From Opitutales bacterium (GTDB taxonomy: Bacteria; Verrucomicrobiota; Verrucomicrobiia; Opitutales; JAJFLR01): 64,000 nucleotides of DNA. The first letter of the stretch is position 1. Every line of letters starts with the position of its first letter. Both the position numbers and the translations under genes were made by a program. A model generated the notes under the pieces. It saw only the letters and a program-made list of their open reading frames with translations. It had not been told where the DNA came from and searched no databases. This document shows positions 55,801-64,000 of this stretch, piece by piece. The DNA lies in NCBI GenBank assembly GCA_021772565.1, contig JAJFLR010000017.1:1-64000 (forward strand), read 5' to 3'.

Positions 55801-58649
55801 GCAAAAGTACCAGCAAGTTGAGTTGGCTCTGTCGTAGAATCCTGCGCAAACCACGATCCATTTCCAGTCAATGTAATATCTAGACTACGCCGATTTGCTA
55901 AAACAATATGATCCTGTAAAGCTGTTTGAATATTTGGTGCGTTAACCGTAATATCATTGTTGGTCGTAAATTTTGTATTATTACTATCATTTACTTCTTT
56001 GATAGAATTGGCAGGGTCAATTAAGACTGCGCCAAAATAATTTCCTGGAGGCGTGTCAGATTTGATTAGTGGAGAAGGCACTGTAACAGTTTTTATTTCA
56101 CCTTTGGCAATGCCATCATTAAAAGTTATGTTTACGTCAAAAGGCAGGTCATCGGTATCACCTAAAATACTGTTTAATGTTAGCAGCATATTTAGATTAA
56201 CCACAGTTCCGGAGGGATAAGCATAATTTCCAGAATTTTGAACAGTTAGTGAATTGACAGTTAAATTATCATTACGATTCACAGTGATGGGTCCCCCTAG
56301 ATCGATACCGGTAACAATTAAGTCACCTAACAATTCAACTGTACTCGCAAGAAATGCAGAATTATTGCTGTCACTTTTTTCTGTAACTACATTTAAGCTA
56401 TCAACTATTGCACCCAAAAAATAAGTGCCAGAATCAATATCAGGCAACGTTAGATCTGCGCCAACCAAAACTTGAGAACCAAATGAAATATTATTATTAA
56501 AAGTAAATGTTCCAATCGTCACATCATTTTGATCGATCGTTTGATCAATAGAATAGACAACTCGAATAGTAACGACTGAATTGCCGGCAACAAAATCGCC
56601 ACCTTGATTGACAATATTCATCTTGGCATTTACAGCATTTCCGGGAATAAACTGATCTGCATTAATATCCAGATTTTGGATAACAAGATCGGTAAGCAAT
56701 TCAATCTCAGATGTCGCAACACCAATGTTGGATCCATCACTCAATTCTGTAATTGTGCTATCAGGATTTACAACAACCAAAACTTTATATGCCGCAGCAG
56801 GTATCGAAGCCGGTAAGGAAAATGCTTTGGTAATAAAAACTGTCGAATTAAAATTTATATTGGAAGAAAATGTATCGTTAGCTACCAGTATGTCAGAACC
56901 ATCAACTAAACTGTCCGTCGAAAGTAGTATTCTATAATTTATAGATTCACCAGTAGATAAAACCAAATTACTTCCTGTGTTAGAAAACCTCATATTAAGG
57001 GTAATATTTTCTCCAGCTATTAAATCATTATCTGAAATTGTGACTAATGGAACAGTTAAGTCTGGTAGAAAAGTAAATGAACTATCTGTAAAGCTAATAT
57101 TGTTGCTTTCATTTACCTCAGTGTAAATTTCATCTGAATCAACCTTAAATCCAAAAAAATAATTTCCAACATCAATACCGGTTGGTAGTTTAGTAGACGA
57201 AGTAAATATAAAACTCTGATTGCTATTGATTACTGATGTTAAATTAAAAGTCGCCACAGTAACGTCCCCGGCATCACCGAATACGGAATTAGTAGATAAA
57301 ACTAATTGAACTTTTGCAGGTACTCCGGATACAGGTGTATAAGTGGCACCTGAATTTAAAACAGTAAAGGAGACATCTATACTCTGTAACGGTTTAGGAT
57401 TGGTAGCTGAAATGTTAACAGTGGTAAATGAAAAATCTGTATTGGTTGGCCCACTTACTGCATTAAAAGAAATTTCAGCAAAAGTGTTTCTACTAGTTGT
57501 GCTTCCACTCCCCAATTGTCCGCTAGTATTGTTTCCAGTTGAAAAGACTGCCCCTGTTGATTTTGATGCTAATGAATGATCTTCACCGCCAACTATTTCA
57601 TCCCAATTTCCACTACTATCTATTAACAAAGGAAATCTTTGCACTGAATTACCACCAGATCCCAACTGTCCATTTAAATTTGCCCCCCAAGCCCACAAGT
57701 TATTATTCACATCAATTGCTAACGTATGATTTTTCCCTGCAGAAATAGACTTTATACTGACAGAGTTTCCAACAGTATTTTGAACATTTATTAACTGCTG
57801 CGTAAAAAAGTTTAGCTGACTTGCACCAATTCCCAACTGGCCTTCAAAATTCCTGCCCCAGCCATAAACCGATCCGTCTTGCTTAAGTGCAATTGTGTGG
57901 AACTCACCAGCCACAACTTCTGCCCAGTCTGAATCTGTTCCAACTTGAGTTGGAATAGCAGCGCTACTTGTACTAGTTCCAAGACCTAATTGACCACTGT
58001 CATTATTTCCCCAAGCCCAAAGAGCACCATTTGCATCGATAGCCATTGAGTGAAAAGTACCGGCTGTTACTTTAACCCAGACAACACCAGTTGGACCGCC
58101 CGTTACCAAAGTAGGACTACTAATAAAAACAGTATTTGAATTGAGTCCTAACTGATTACTACTGTTAGCACCCCAAGTAAAAATTTGATCATTCCTAATT
58201 GCTACTGAATGTTGAAACCCTGCAGAAGCTGCAGTCCAACCAGTATCAGTGCCTACCCTAGTCGGTGTATTTTGATTTACAGTATTCGTCAGACCTAACT
58301 GTCCAGCCGAATTTCTTCCCCAGGCATGTAATTCTCCACTACTATTAATAGCTAAAACATGACTTGCACCCGAACAAATATGAGTAAAGCTCGTATTATT
58401 GTCAATTTGATCAGGGGCTAGCGATCTTGTGTTGCTACCATTGCCCAATTGTCCATACTGATTAAAGCCAAAAGACCACAAAGCATCTGGAGTTCCCGAT
58501 TGAATAACAGTCGAATAAAAACTTCCTGCTGCTATTTTTGAAGCATCTATAGTTTTAGGTGCAAATAACAATATAGTAGCTATTATAGAATGTGTTAAGA
58601 AATTTCTTATCACTTTATTTTTTGGAATGTGAGAATTTTTCTTATTCAT
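49860..58649 (-). CDS. Giant secreted protein: RCC1 propeller plus many CARDB-like repeats
   Basis: 2929 residues. A signal peptide (FLTHSIIATILLFAPKTIDA) leads into about seven RCC1-type blades (about 35-390: LWSFGFNQYGQLGNG, HAWGRNSAGQLG, LWAWGNNDSGQLGLG, VYGWGRNFEGQLG). The rest alternates CARDB-like beta domains (NYFFGFKVDSDEIYTEVNESNN-like endings repeated over ten times) with domains holding W.. .FGQ..F..G.. and WKVSSE motifs. Near the end are FEEYAFNLNPLV, a short calcium-like linker, and a C-terminal sorting-like domain (EYLSLTFDVLK) shared with the paralogue. No catalytic motif was seen. Likely a very long cell-surface or matrix protein for adhesion. It is 10 bp downstream of its paralogue. 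Confidence 0.9.
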   Translation of the reverse strand: MNKKNSHIPKNKVIRNFLTHSIIATILLFAPKTIDASKIAAGSFYSTVIQSGTPDALWSFGFNQYGQLGNGSNTRSLAPDQIDNNTSFTHICSGASHVLAINSSGELHAWGRNSAGQLGLTNTVNQNTPTRVGTDTGWTAASAGFQHSVAIRNDQIFTWGANSSNQLGLNSNTVFISSPTLVTGGPTGVVWVKVTAGTFHSMAIDANGALWAWGNNDSGQLGLGTSTSSAAIPTQVGTDSDWAEVVAGEFHTIALKQDGSVYGWGRNFEGQLGIGASQLNFFTQQLINVQNTVGNSVSIKSISAGKNHTLAIDVNNNLWAWGANLNGQLGSGGNSVQRFPLLIDSSGNWDEIVGGEDHSLASKSTGAVFSTGNNTSGQLGSGSTTSRNTFAEISFNAVSGPTNTDFSFTTVNISATNPKPLQSIDVSFTVLNSGATYTPVSGVPAKVQLVLSTNSVFGDAGDVTVATFNLTSVINSNQSFIFTSSTKLPTGIDVGNYFFGFKVDSDEIYTEVNESNNISFTDSSFTFLPDLTVPLVTISDNDLIAGENITLNMRFSNTGSNLVLSTGESINYRILLSTDSLVDGSDILVANDTFSSNINFNSTVFITKAFSLPASIPAAAYKVLVVVNPDSTITELSDGSNIGVATSEIELLTDLVIQNLDINADQFIPGNAVNAKMNIVNQGGDFVAGNSVVTIRVVYSIDQTIDQNDVTIGTFTFNNNISFGSQVLVGADLTLPDIDSGTYFLGAIVDSLNVVTEKSDSNNSAFLASTVELLGDLIVTGIDLGGPITVNRNDNLTVNSLTVQNSGNYAYPSGTVVNLNMLLTLNSILGDTDDLPFDVNITFNDGIAKGEIKTVTVPSPLIKSDTPPGNYFGAVLIDPANSIKEVNDSNNTKFTTNNDITVNAPNIQTALQDHIVLANRRSLDITLTGNGSWFAQDSTTEPTQLAGTFAAQSGAINDGETSSMEFDVTITNPATVSFFWTVSSEFVVDKLNFTVNGSSINGLINSGTVKEEIRFISGIDKSNGGEDPLPWQKVTFELDPGVHRLKWIYSKDASIKSGLDAGFVDGLTITEATGSDFTLTDILFDTGTFTVGLNSITITATGSNLGDAFPGGLPDAFRVEARLSQTQNFDDGILLGNLEMLPSISDNSIFVYQKSFSITSAFASGNYFVVLKIFADTVAVAGNDDVPEVSKTNNIKASTTASVEIQRLPDLFVQSVTADEGLFFKSNADLIDVNIVVKNIGEADIPVGQQARVKVILTADTTSGNSDDIILTEFNDSSGLASNATQTYEVAAEIPSSAVIGVSYFIGVTVDEQEQIVEKNESTASNQKLTALNKIVFSEIQIGQAIDLPNQQFTFSSDAAPWFGQTTIFFPGETGNTGAVQSSRINDSQKSSFQTAPFSTQEDTVAIFYWKVSSEQNDKLKFYIDGILQGEISGEVDWTLASFPLQAGNDHILRWDYEKDEAISAGSDAAWVDVLAFEVPDLTPQNLNVTVGVTPFFPSDSIPISFEVKNLGIGNSPTEGFNYQVWLSLDPNLDTGSDLKLLDQVFNASTLALNQSVTVDLTAPANSPKAPSEIGQAASYFMIIVLDSSDVVPEANNNNNVLVSSLKNITLQPLLSLEQALDTNLITDPVVTFDTGGGGNWFSQQTTTSDGVDAVQSPVLTAGEESFIETTVPGPRVLSFDWLIQSDSPNNTLRVFVDGTQKFQINGNSGAFETKEIFLSAASNVVKWTYSKVTQTTNADTAYVDKISFRDVTKPDFIFGSVNFPSGDFIVNKDQIDITLIGRNQGVGVSPLDPNFKISVYLSSNNSFESNLDTLLGDIGTFQDIGSDGRFTYRTTLPLNQNLVPGNYFLILILDSANNLQGVVDEEDETNNVFVSSANSINVIKLPDLRVVNEGQDVLTYLPGKYITDQNFQLSFNVINEGLADVVDPFKIKVLLTPNRALTGSESLLIEFEESEGLPIGQKRFYQVTVEIPGSTEIGSFLSLVVDLDTSTNISEANETNNSLISENEDIFVQNVKIEDAVDVVEGVEFITSTNQPWFGQFSDSFDGEDAVQTKNLGDNETSFFSITRTFQSNSRVSFYWRTSSERVFVTGDGFKEDFLVFTIDGVEQGRISGINEWDLVSFPVTAGSHVLRWEYIKNDLGKAGDDAAFVDKISFIVPDLSLDSITNVANPNNAPNPTQFVTDDTINYTINISNPGIDPVPTTPAYTVEVRISRNQTWGDDDDHVIDRFTDNNGLAAGISTNFSRSVKIPKNVAIAGNYYIAATVDVDKALEEGDETNNEFFSVSAQLSITPAISLDQALEFPVTAAEQLLLWNTGGNGTWFGQNVVFFDDSGTGGTNNDAAQASEIGFNEEVWMEREIDGPALLTFSWKVDSLINFNFLRLIVNNIENKRISGNVDWQQEQIFIPAGRQKIRWAYTKFSSSTAGSDTGWVDKIVKTPVTVPDLAITTFETTAGSYTLDIPEIVEPDRDKLPITVVVTNLGTALSTGGTNLDWAASDIEARLSIDKVFGNEDDIILGQFARVETFDQGERLVFTGPITLGISIPANSYYLGVRVDAFNKVNEFDENNNVRFTDTRNITIVRLPNIFARSVSNRIDNTKIYHPEAALDFQFDIINNGLSNIEGNVVFNTEIQLQAIKEVDYQTLLEGDGIVTADEVDELINFSTEIIKFGNFSHQAFLRGRVDAAPSGDFLKFNSVLTIPTRELIKSKLLGADDLLTDYVYYLAVLVDSGNAITESDERNLRLFASRRFSIEEIPTAQNYDAWVTRYTAHKTTNAGLFLDKVNFNDTTTAADDDNDGISNFEEYAFNLNPLVANAVGNDIHRAFDFITVDGSEYLSLTFDVLKSATDLTYTVQESTQILNPVDSSPWTLVKSLVLNDGGQPKFIDVDKLNAEITGAVLSASDQGYTIRFTIRSNTLTNQGQLFMRLIVE

Positions 58650-58658
58650 TTCTAATTC

Positions 58659-61600
58659 CTAATTCGAAATTCGGTCTACAGATAAACGCATCAGTCTTGT
58701 TTGAGCGCTGTTTACCGGAACATTATCTCTGACAGTTATTCTAGCAGAATAATTTTGATCAGAAACTCCAATGACTAACGACTGACTCAATAATCCACCA
58801 ATACCAGTTAGACTTTGACTCCCATCGACAGCTGTAAATGGCGGTCGGATATCTAGGATAGAATTCCAGTTTACCCCGTCATTTGAAATTTCTACCATGT
58901 AAATAATATCACTCGATCGCTTAAGCATATCAAATGACATGCGTAAAAAATCTTCGCCATTAATTCTCGACATGCCAAAACTACTTGGAACGCCAATACT
59001 ATCCTGAAGTGATGGATTAAAGTTTAAAGCGTATTCCTGAAAGTCCGACAAACTGTCACTGTCAGAATCTGTAGTTAAAGATGTCGTAACCGGTAAACTG
59101 TATAATGACTGCCATACTCCAAATGTGTAATTTAACCTAATATTTATTATTCTAAAAGACGTTAAAAATATAAGGGTATTGCGTTCATCCATTTCCCTAA
59201 TAGCATTTGCAGTATCAACTCTAAACACTAAAAAATAAATGAAAGTCGATATTGGATCTTCTGCTCCCATATCATTAAAAATTTCCAAGGCCTCAGGTAG
59301 CGTTAGTTCAGAATCAAAAGTAAGAGCCGAGCCACCCGGATTAAGTAATGAGCTCCCTGGCAAGAATGCTTGTTGATCAAAAGCAACTAAATCTTTAATC
59401 TCTGTAGACGCATTCAAAATCTCTTCAGCAGTTCCAGTAAAATCTGCCGGTAAAATACCATGCAAAACAATACGTTGATTAAATTTCACATTTCCCGGTA
59501 CATCCCCTAACCCACGATTACTAATATTGTAGCGAATACGTAAAGGAGTTTCAGGATAATAAATTTTTGTCGTATCTATATTCAGAATCTCCGCTTCAAG
59601 ATCTGGCAACCTTAAGATCGAAATTGAGCGAGTCTCTGAAAATTTTAAATTATTATCGTTCGAGCTAAAAGGTACAACAGAATCGAATGAAAATTCATCT
59701 ACGTTATCAAGAAAATCAATATAGGATGCTAAATAATATGATCCGACCGGTGTATCTTTCGGTATGGTAAGAAATCCGCCAAATTGAAGTAGACGCCCAG
59801 AGTCTAAACTACTTACCAAAGATAAACTACCACCTAAAATTATATCATCTTGATTCCCCCAAATTAAGTCTCCAGATAAACGAACCTGAATATCAACATT
59901 TTCAAAACTTACACTGGCACTGCTTGGAATATCAGCACCTCTATTTAAACCAATTACAGTAACCGGAATTCTTCCACCATCAATAGTATCCTGCTGATCA
60001 ACGATATATTCTCCCGCAGTATCGACTAAACTTTGGATGAGCAAGTCAGGTTTAACAATTACTTGGCTATTAACTAAATCAACAAAACCTGTATCAAGAA
60101 TACCATTTTCAACTAAATTGGATGATTTTGAATAAACCCATTTTATAGTTTGATTTCCTGCAGGTATAAAGGTTTGAAACTGTGAAAATCCAACATCACC
60201 GGAAATTCTTGTTACTTCAACATCACTTACTTTAAAAATCAGATTATTAAAATTTTCAATTGAAGAAACTTTCCATTGAAAGGTTAAAATTTTTGGGCCT
60301 ACAATTTGAGTTTCTAAAAATGATTCTTGACCTGCCACAATACTAGATACTTGAACTGCAGAAGAATTACCAGCTGATGTAGCAAAAGTATTATTTTGGC
60401 CAAAAAATGTGCCAGCACCACCGGTCTTCCATCCAAAACTGGAAGTAAAATCTAATGCGGTATCAAGATCAATGCTTGGTTTTACAGCAATAATATCAGA
60501 AGATGTAAACCCATCATTATTTCCCTCCTTACTTTCAGGAATATCATTTAGGAAATCAACTCGTGCAGCTAAATAGTAATTCTGCTCTATGGCTATACTG
60601 CGCGGGATATCAATATTCTTGGTATAAACCATACTGCCATTTATAGGAATATTATCAGTAACTTGAAAAGTATTGACGATAAAATCATTCCTATTTGTGC
60701 TGTTATTTTCATCAAATTCCAAATCGGGTGAAAGACGAATTTGAATAGTAAATGGTGATGTATTAAGAATATTAGCTCTACCTGAGTTTAATACAGTTAA
60801 AGTAACTCCAATATCAGTAGAAGATCCACTTATAAAGCCACCAACTGGAACAGAATCAGTTAAAGCTAAATTTATTAATTGTAAGTCAGGATTATCGATT
60901 TGTATATTATCAACCCAACCTGTATCCATGCCAGCTGTATGTTCATCATTTTTAATATAAGCCCAGCGCAATACATGCTGTCCAGCAGGCACTGCAAAAC
61001 TACGTACTCGCCATAATTCGTCCTCCTCATCAGTCCCGGCAATAGATGCTTTTACTTCACCATCAATAAAAAATGAAAGTCCATCACCAAATAACACAAT
61101 CCCGTCAGCTGTTTGTCCAAACGAAGAAACTTTCCATGCAAAGGAAACGACACTATCAATCGTATTATCTACAGTAAACTGAAATGAAGCAGTTTCAGCA
61201 TCTCTAATATTTATACTTCTAGCTGCATCAACACCATCAAATGTATCTGCAGATTGACCAAAAAAAGGTAAATCAAGTCGATTACCCAAATCATCAAATG
61301 TTCCATTAGTCACAACACGTCCGGCAATACCATCAACAGCATCAACAATAGACATTTCTGAAAATACAAATTGATCAATGACAACATTTCCCAATGTATT
61401 GTTAGTTTCATCAGACTCAATAATATTGTTATTGCCATCGATAATGACACCTAAATATAAAAGTTCACCAATAGTAGAATCAGGTTGAAGTTCTATAAAC
61501 TCTCTAAATTTTCGATTACGTCCTACCGGCAGACCTGAACTATCAGTTACAGTAGCTAAAACATAATCCGTTTCAGTATTAAATACTCGGTTTCTAGAAA

Positions 61601-64000
61601 CTACAAGTGATATTGAGAAGGGTTGTGAAGGGATATCAGCAAGCCCGCGATTTTCAAAATCAAAAGTTGCTTCAAATGTTTCACCATGTAAGAAAAAGTT
61701 TTTTTCTTTATCGATGTCTGATTCTGGAAAATATGGATTATGAGTAATTGTTAATGGAGTAAGATCAGGTCGTGGCTGAATAGTAATATTATTATCGGGT
61801 GCGACAAAAATATTATTATTTTCATCGAACTCTACAACTAGTCCATTGATACTGTCTGTCGTTATTTCTTCAGGATCGACCACTACAATAACATAGTAAT
61901 CACCTGCTGGAGTCGTTTTAGGAATTTGCCTGGTAGTTTTATAAACAAATCTGTCATTTAAATCTAATTCACTGATGCGGTCCAAATCACCGATTAATAT
62001 ATCATCGTCATTTCCAAAATTTCTATCAAGTGATAAAATGAGTTTAACTTTAAAATTGTCAGGTAGTTCAACTGATTTTCCTTGGTTTCTACCTAAAACA
62101 GTAACATCGAGTGAGTTTTGTTCCGGGACTAAAATACCTCCGGTAAAATCAACAGATTCAATAATAAAATCCGGAATAACGATTTGTTCAATTTCAATCA
62201 GGTCGATATAACCAACATCTTCAATACCTGCAACTGGGGCAACACCTTGTGAATAGGTCCACCGTAATTTATTTAAATCAGCCGGTAGAATATGCTCTAC
62301 TTTTTGCCAGTCAATACTGCCACAGATTTGGCCATTTGATGCTGGTTGGGCACCATCAATGGTAAACTTTAAACAATTTTCCTGATTTTGTGATGAAACT
62401 TTCCAAAAATAAGAAATAAATACAGGGCCTGCGACTTCTATTTCAAATGCAGCTTCTTCACCATTTAACAGAGATGGACTTTGCACTGCTGAATCATTAG
62501 CTGTTGTTGTGGGTAAGAGTGAATCAACTGTCGTTCCTAATCCCAATTGTCCGGTAGTATTTTTACCCCAACTCAATAGTCGTCCAATTTGATTTACTTC
62601 TGCTAGATCACGTATGCCAATAGTAAAATTTCCCCCTGATGATGATGTTACCCAATCTGTTTCGGTGGAAATTTTAACCGGAATATTTTTATTGATTGTA
62701 GTATTGTCGCCTAACTGTCCTGAGTCATTTAAACCCCAAGCCCATATTGTGCCACTAGTTGAAATTGCTGTTGCATGATCAGCACCTGCATCCAAATGAG
62801 AAAACAATATTGTGTTGCCTTGATCTGTAACAGTAATTGTTTTGGGCACGTTGCTATTTGTTGTTGTTCCATCCCCCAATTGATTCATATCGTTGGCACC
62901 CCAAGTATGTAATGTATTTCCAGTTTTAAGTGCTAACGAATGATTCGCACCTGCAGAAACAGTAACCCAATCAACATCATTGCCAATCATTACAGGAAAA
63001 TTTCTTAAAGTATTCGAGCCATCACCTAACTGACCAACCGTATTGAGTCCCCAGGCCCATAAATTTCCTGTATCTGAGATTGCCAAAGCATGATTGCCTC
63101 CAGCAGCAATAGATTTCCATGCAAAATATGCTTTAAAATTATTTACAGACAAACTGGCACTGCTTGTTGAACTCACATGGAATGTAATTCGGCAATCAGC
63201 AACATCTTTTGTTGCAACAAATAATATCTCATAGTCACCGGGTTCATCGATTGACACACCTTCACCAATGCCAAAATTAACTTTCCGACCAATGCTATTA
63301 AGAGTCACATTGAGAGGATTTGCATCACTGTCTGCTACACTCGCGCCTGCTACTATAAAAGATGAGGGTAACGAAGTAGGAATGTTAAACTTAACAATGA
63401 CACGTTGTCCTGTCTTAATAGCAAATGTACCTTGCTGATCAACTGTATTTATTGTACCTTGAGTATGATTACCAGACCAACTTGTCGTGTTTCCTGTAAA
63501 ACCAGTTAAACTACCAGACCCATTAATAAATGCAGCAGTATTTAAATCTCTCGAAGATATATTGATCAACGCTGGAACATTTACTTGACCCCCTGTTGAT
63601 CCATTACCATTTTGCCCATTTGTATTATCACCCCAAACGTATAAATCACTGAAGTTAGTCAATGCCAAAGAATGGTTATCACCTGCAGCAACTTTAGACC
63701 ACAATAAATTATTTACAGAAACTTTAACAGGAACACTACTGTTCGTTGTCGTATTATTTCCCAACTGTCCAGATACATTTGCCCCCCATGCCCATAACGT
63801 ACTATCTGATTGAATACCGAGTGCATGGTTCGCTCCAGAAGCAATAGCCTGCCAATGTCCTCTGCCAATTTTACTTGGATTATTTATGGTTGCTGCTGTT
63901 GAACTTATCCCTACTTGACCAGAAGTATTATTTCCCCAGCCCCACAATGTACCATCTTCACGAATTGCTATACTGTGCTCATTTCCAGCAGCAAGTAATT
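58659..64000 (-). CDS. Giant secreted RCC1/CARDB paralogue, N-terminus beyond the window
   Basis: The frame is open to the right edge (LLAAGNEHSIAIREDGTLWGWG continues upstream), so the TTG near 63947 is internal and at least the signal peptide is missing. RCC1 blades come first; unlike the neighbour, a separate beta domain (TWS..TQGTINTVDQQGTFAI, SFIVAGASVADSDANPLNV, SASLSVNNFKAYF) is inserted between two groups of blades. Then follow CARDB-like and FGQ-type domains in the same order as in the paralogue, FQEYALNFNPSL, and the C-terminal domain (DFLRMSFDMLKRSSDIIYMV). Adhesion or surface layer role is inference. Confidence 0.9.
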   Translation of the reverse strand, partial: LLAAGNEHSIAIREDGTLWGWGNNTSGQVGISSTAATINNPSKIGRGHWQAIASGANHALGIQSDSTLWAWGANVSGQLGNNTTTNSSVPVKVSVNNLLWSKVAAGDNHSLALTNFSDLYVWGDNTNGQNGNGSTGGQVNVPALINISSRDLNTAAFINGSGSLTGFTGNTTSWSGNHTQGTINTVDQQGTFAIKTGQRVIVKFNIPTSLPSSFIVAGASVADSDANPLNVTLNSIGRKVNFGIGEGVSIDEPGDYEILFVATKDVADCRITFHVSSTSSASLSVNNFKAYFAWKSIAAGGNHALAISDTGNLWAWGLNTVGQLGDGSNTLRNFPVMIGNDVDWVTVSAGANHSLALKTGNTLHTWGANDMNQLGDGTTTNSNVPKTITVTDQGNTILFSHLDAGADHATAISTSGTIWAWGLNDSGQLGDNTTINKNIPVKISTETDWVTSSSGGNFTIGIRDLAEVNQIGRLLSWGKNTTGQLGLGTTVDSLLPTTTANDSAVQSPSLLNGEEAAFEIEVAGPVFISYFWKVSSQNQENCLKFTIDGAQPASNGQICGSIDWQKVEHILPADLNKLRWTYSQGVAPVAGIEDVGYIDLIEIEQIVIPDFIIESVDFTGGILVPEQNSLDVTVLGRNQGKSVELPDNFKVKLILSLDRNFGNDDDILIGDLDRISELDLNDRFVYKTTRQIPKTTPAGDYYVIVVVDPEEITTDSINGLVVEFDENNNIFVAPDNNITIQPRPDLTPLTITHNPYFPESDIDKEKNFFLHGETFEATFDFENRGLADIPSQPFSISLVVSRNRVFNTETDYVLATVTDSSGLPVGRNRKFREFIELQPDSTIGELLYLGVIIDGNNNIIESDETNNTLGNVVIDQFVFSEMSIVDAVDGIAGRVVTNGTFDDLGNRLDLPFFGQSADTFDGVDAARSINIRDAETASFQFTVDNTIDSVVSFAWKVSSFGQTADGIVLFGDGLSFFIDGEVKASIAGTDEEDELWRVRSFAVPAGQHVLRWAYIKNDEHTAGMDTGWVDNIQIDNPDLQLINLALTDSVPVGGFISGSSTDIGVTLTVLNSGRANILNTSPFTIQIRLSPDLEFDENNSTNRNDFIVNTFQVTDNIPINGSMVYTKNIDIPRSIAIEQNYYLAARVDFLNDIPESKEGNNDGFTSSDIIAVKPSIDLDTALDFTSSFGWKTGGAGTFFGQNNTFATSAGNSSAVQVSSIVAGQESFLETQIVGPKILTFQWKVSSIENFNNLIFKVSDVEVTRISGDVGFSQFQTFIPAGNQTIKWVYSKSSNLVENGILDTGFVDLVNSQVIVKPDLLIQSLVDTAGEYIVDQQDTIDGGRIPVTVIGLNRGADIPSSASVSFENVDIQVRLSGDLIWGNQDDIILGGSLSLVSSLDSGRLLQFGGFLTIPKDTPVGSYYLASYIDFLDNVDEFSFDSVVPFSSNDNNLKFSETRSISILRLPDLEAEILNIDTTKIYYPETPLRIRYNISNRGLGDVPGNVKFNQRIVLHGILPADFTGTAEEILNASTEIKDLVAFDQQAFLPGSSLLNPGGSALTFDSELTLPEALEIFNDMGAEDPISTFIYFLVFRVDTANAIREMDERNTLIFLTSFRIINIRLNYTFGVWQSLYSLPVTTSLTTDSDSDSLSDFQEYALNFNPSLQDSIGVPSSFGMSRINGEDFLRMSFDMLKRSSDIIYMVEISNDGVNWNSILDIRPPFTAVDGSQSLTGIGGLLSQSLVIGVSDQNYSARITVRDNVPVNSAQTRLMRLSVDRISN

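Overview
The window is AT-rich (roughly one third G+C by eye) bacterial chromosome, probably from the Verrucomicrobiota or a close PVC relative. The evidence is several proteins with C-terminal PEP-CTERM sorting tails (PEP, then a hydrophobic run ending in YYRRR), very large secreted repeat proteins (RCC1, CARDB, cadherin-like, lamin-tail, choice-of-anchor-D), outer-membrane porins, and few clear Shine-Dalgarno sequences. No rRNA, tRNA or intact transposase was seen.

Layout. 1-3.3 kb: the C-terminal part of a secreted repeat protein. 3.3-17.2 kb: mostly housekeeping genes: a ClpX-like unfoldase without zinc finger, an HU/IHF protein, a glycosyltransferase, a fused NAD(P)HX repair enzyme, an adenosine-deaminase-family enzyme, a YHS protein, an AddB-like nuclease, Ffh, Fe/Mn superoxide dismutase, a cupredoxin-like protein and a membrane class III adenylate cyclase. 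17.3-18.1 kb: wreckage in which a VapBC-like toxin-antitoxin remnant is fused to a second copy of the cyclase catalytic end.

18.2-26.9 kb: a complete type I-C CRISPR-Cas locus (cas3, cas5c, cas8c, cas7, cas4, cas1, cas2) with a one-spacer array. Between cas3 and cas5 is the most interesting element of the window: a solitary repeat-like hairpin that keeps the last 11 nt of the array repeat but has an entirely different paired stem. It is followed by a 32-nt guide-like sequence and an intrinsic terminator. The first 16 nt of the guide match the adjacent promoter of the orf49-cas5-cas8c-cas7 operon at 14 positions, with mismatches only at 6 and 12. I read this as a crRNA-like autoregulator of Cascade expression, similar in logic to CreR/CreA RNAs. 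It shares its target promoter with an unrecognised 49-codon gene.

27-36.3 kb: two PEP-CTERM proteins (one frameshifted), the rpsP-trmD-rplS ribosomal operon, a lipoprotein, a large AsmA/TamB-like protein and RuvB. 36.4-44.4 kb: a choice-of-anchor-D pseudogene, two porins around a flavin module (FMN-binding protein, PepSY membrane protein, ApbE flavin transferase), a MITE-like element, and a lemA/DUF3137 pair in which each gene carries one inactivating lesion. 44.5-49.9 kb: a pilin-like protein, a PI-PLC-like protein, PEP-CTERM remnants and two toxin-antitoxin pairs. The toxin-antitoxin pairs are bracketed by 349-bp direct repeats derived from the end of the neighbouring giant gene. 49.9-64 kb: two tandem giant secreted RCC1/CARDB paralogues, the second running off the window.

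Together the genes suggest a Gram-negative cell with a large secreted and surface repertoire, under active gene decay and small-element traffic, carrying a compact type I-C immune system that may control its own expression.
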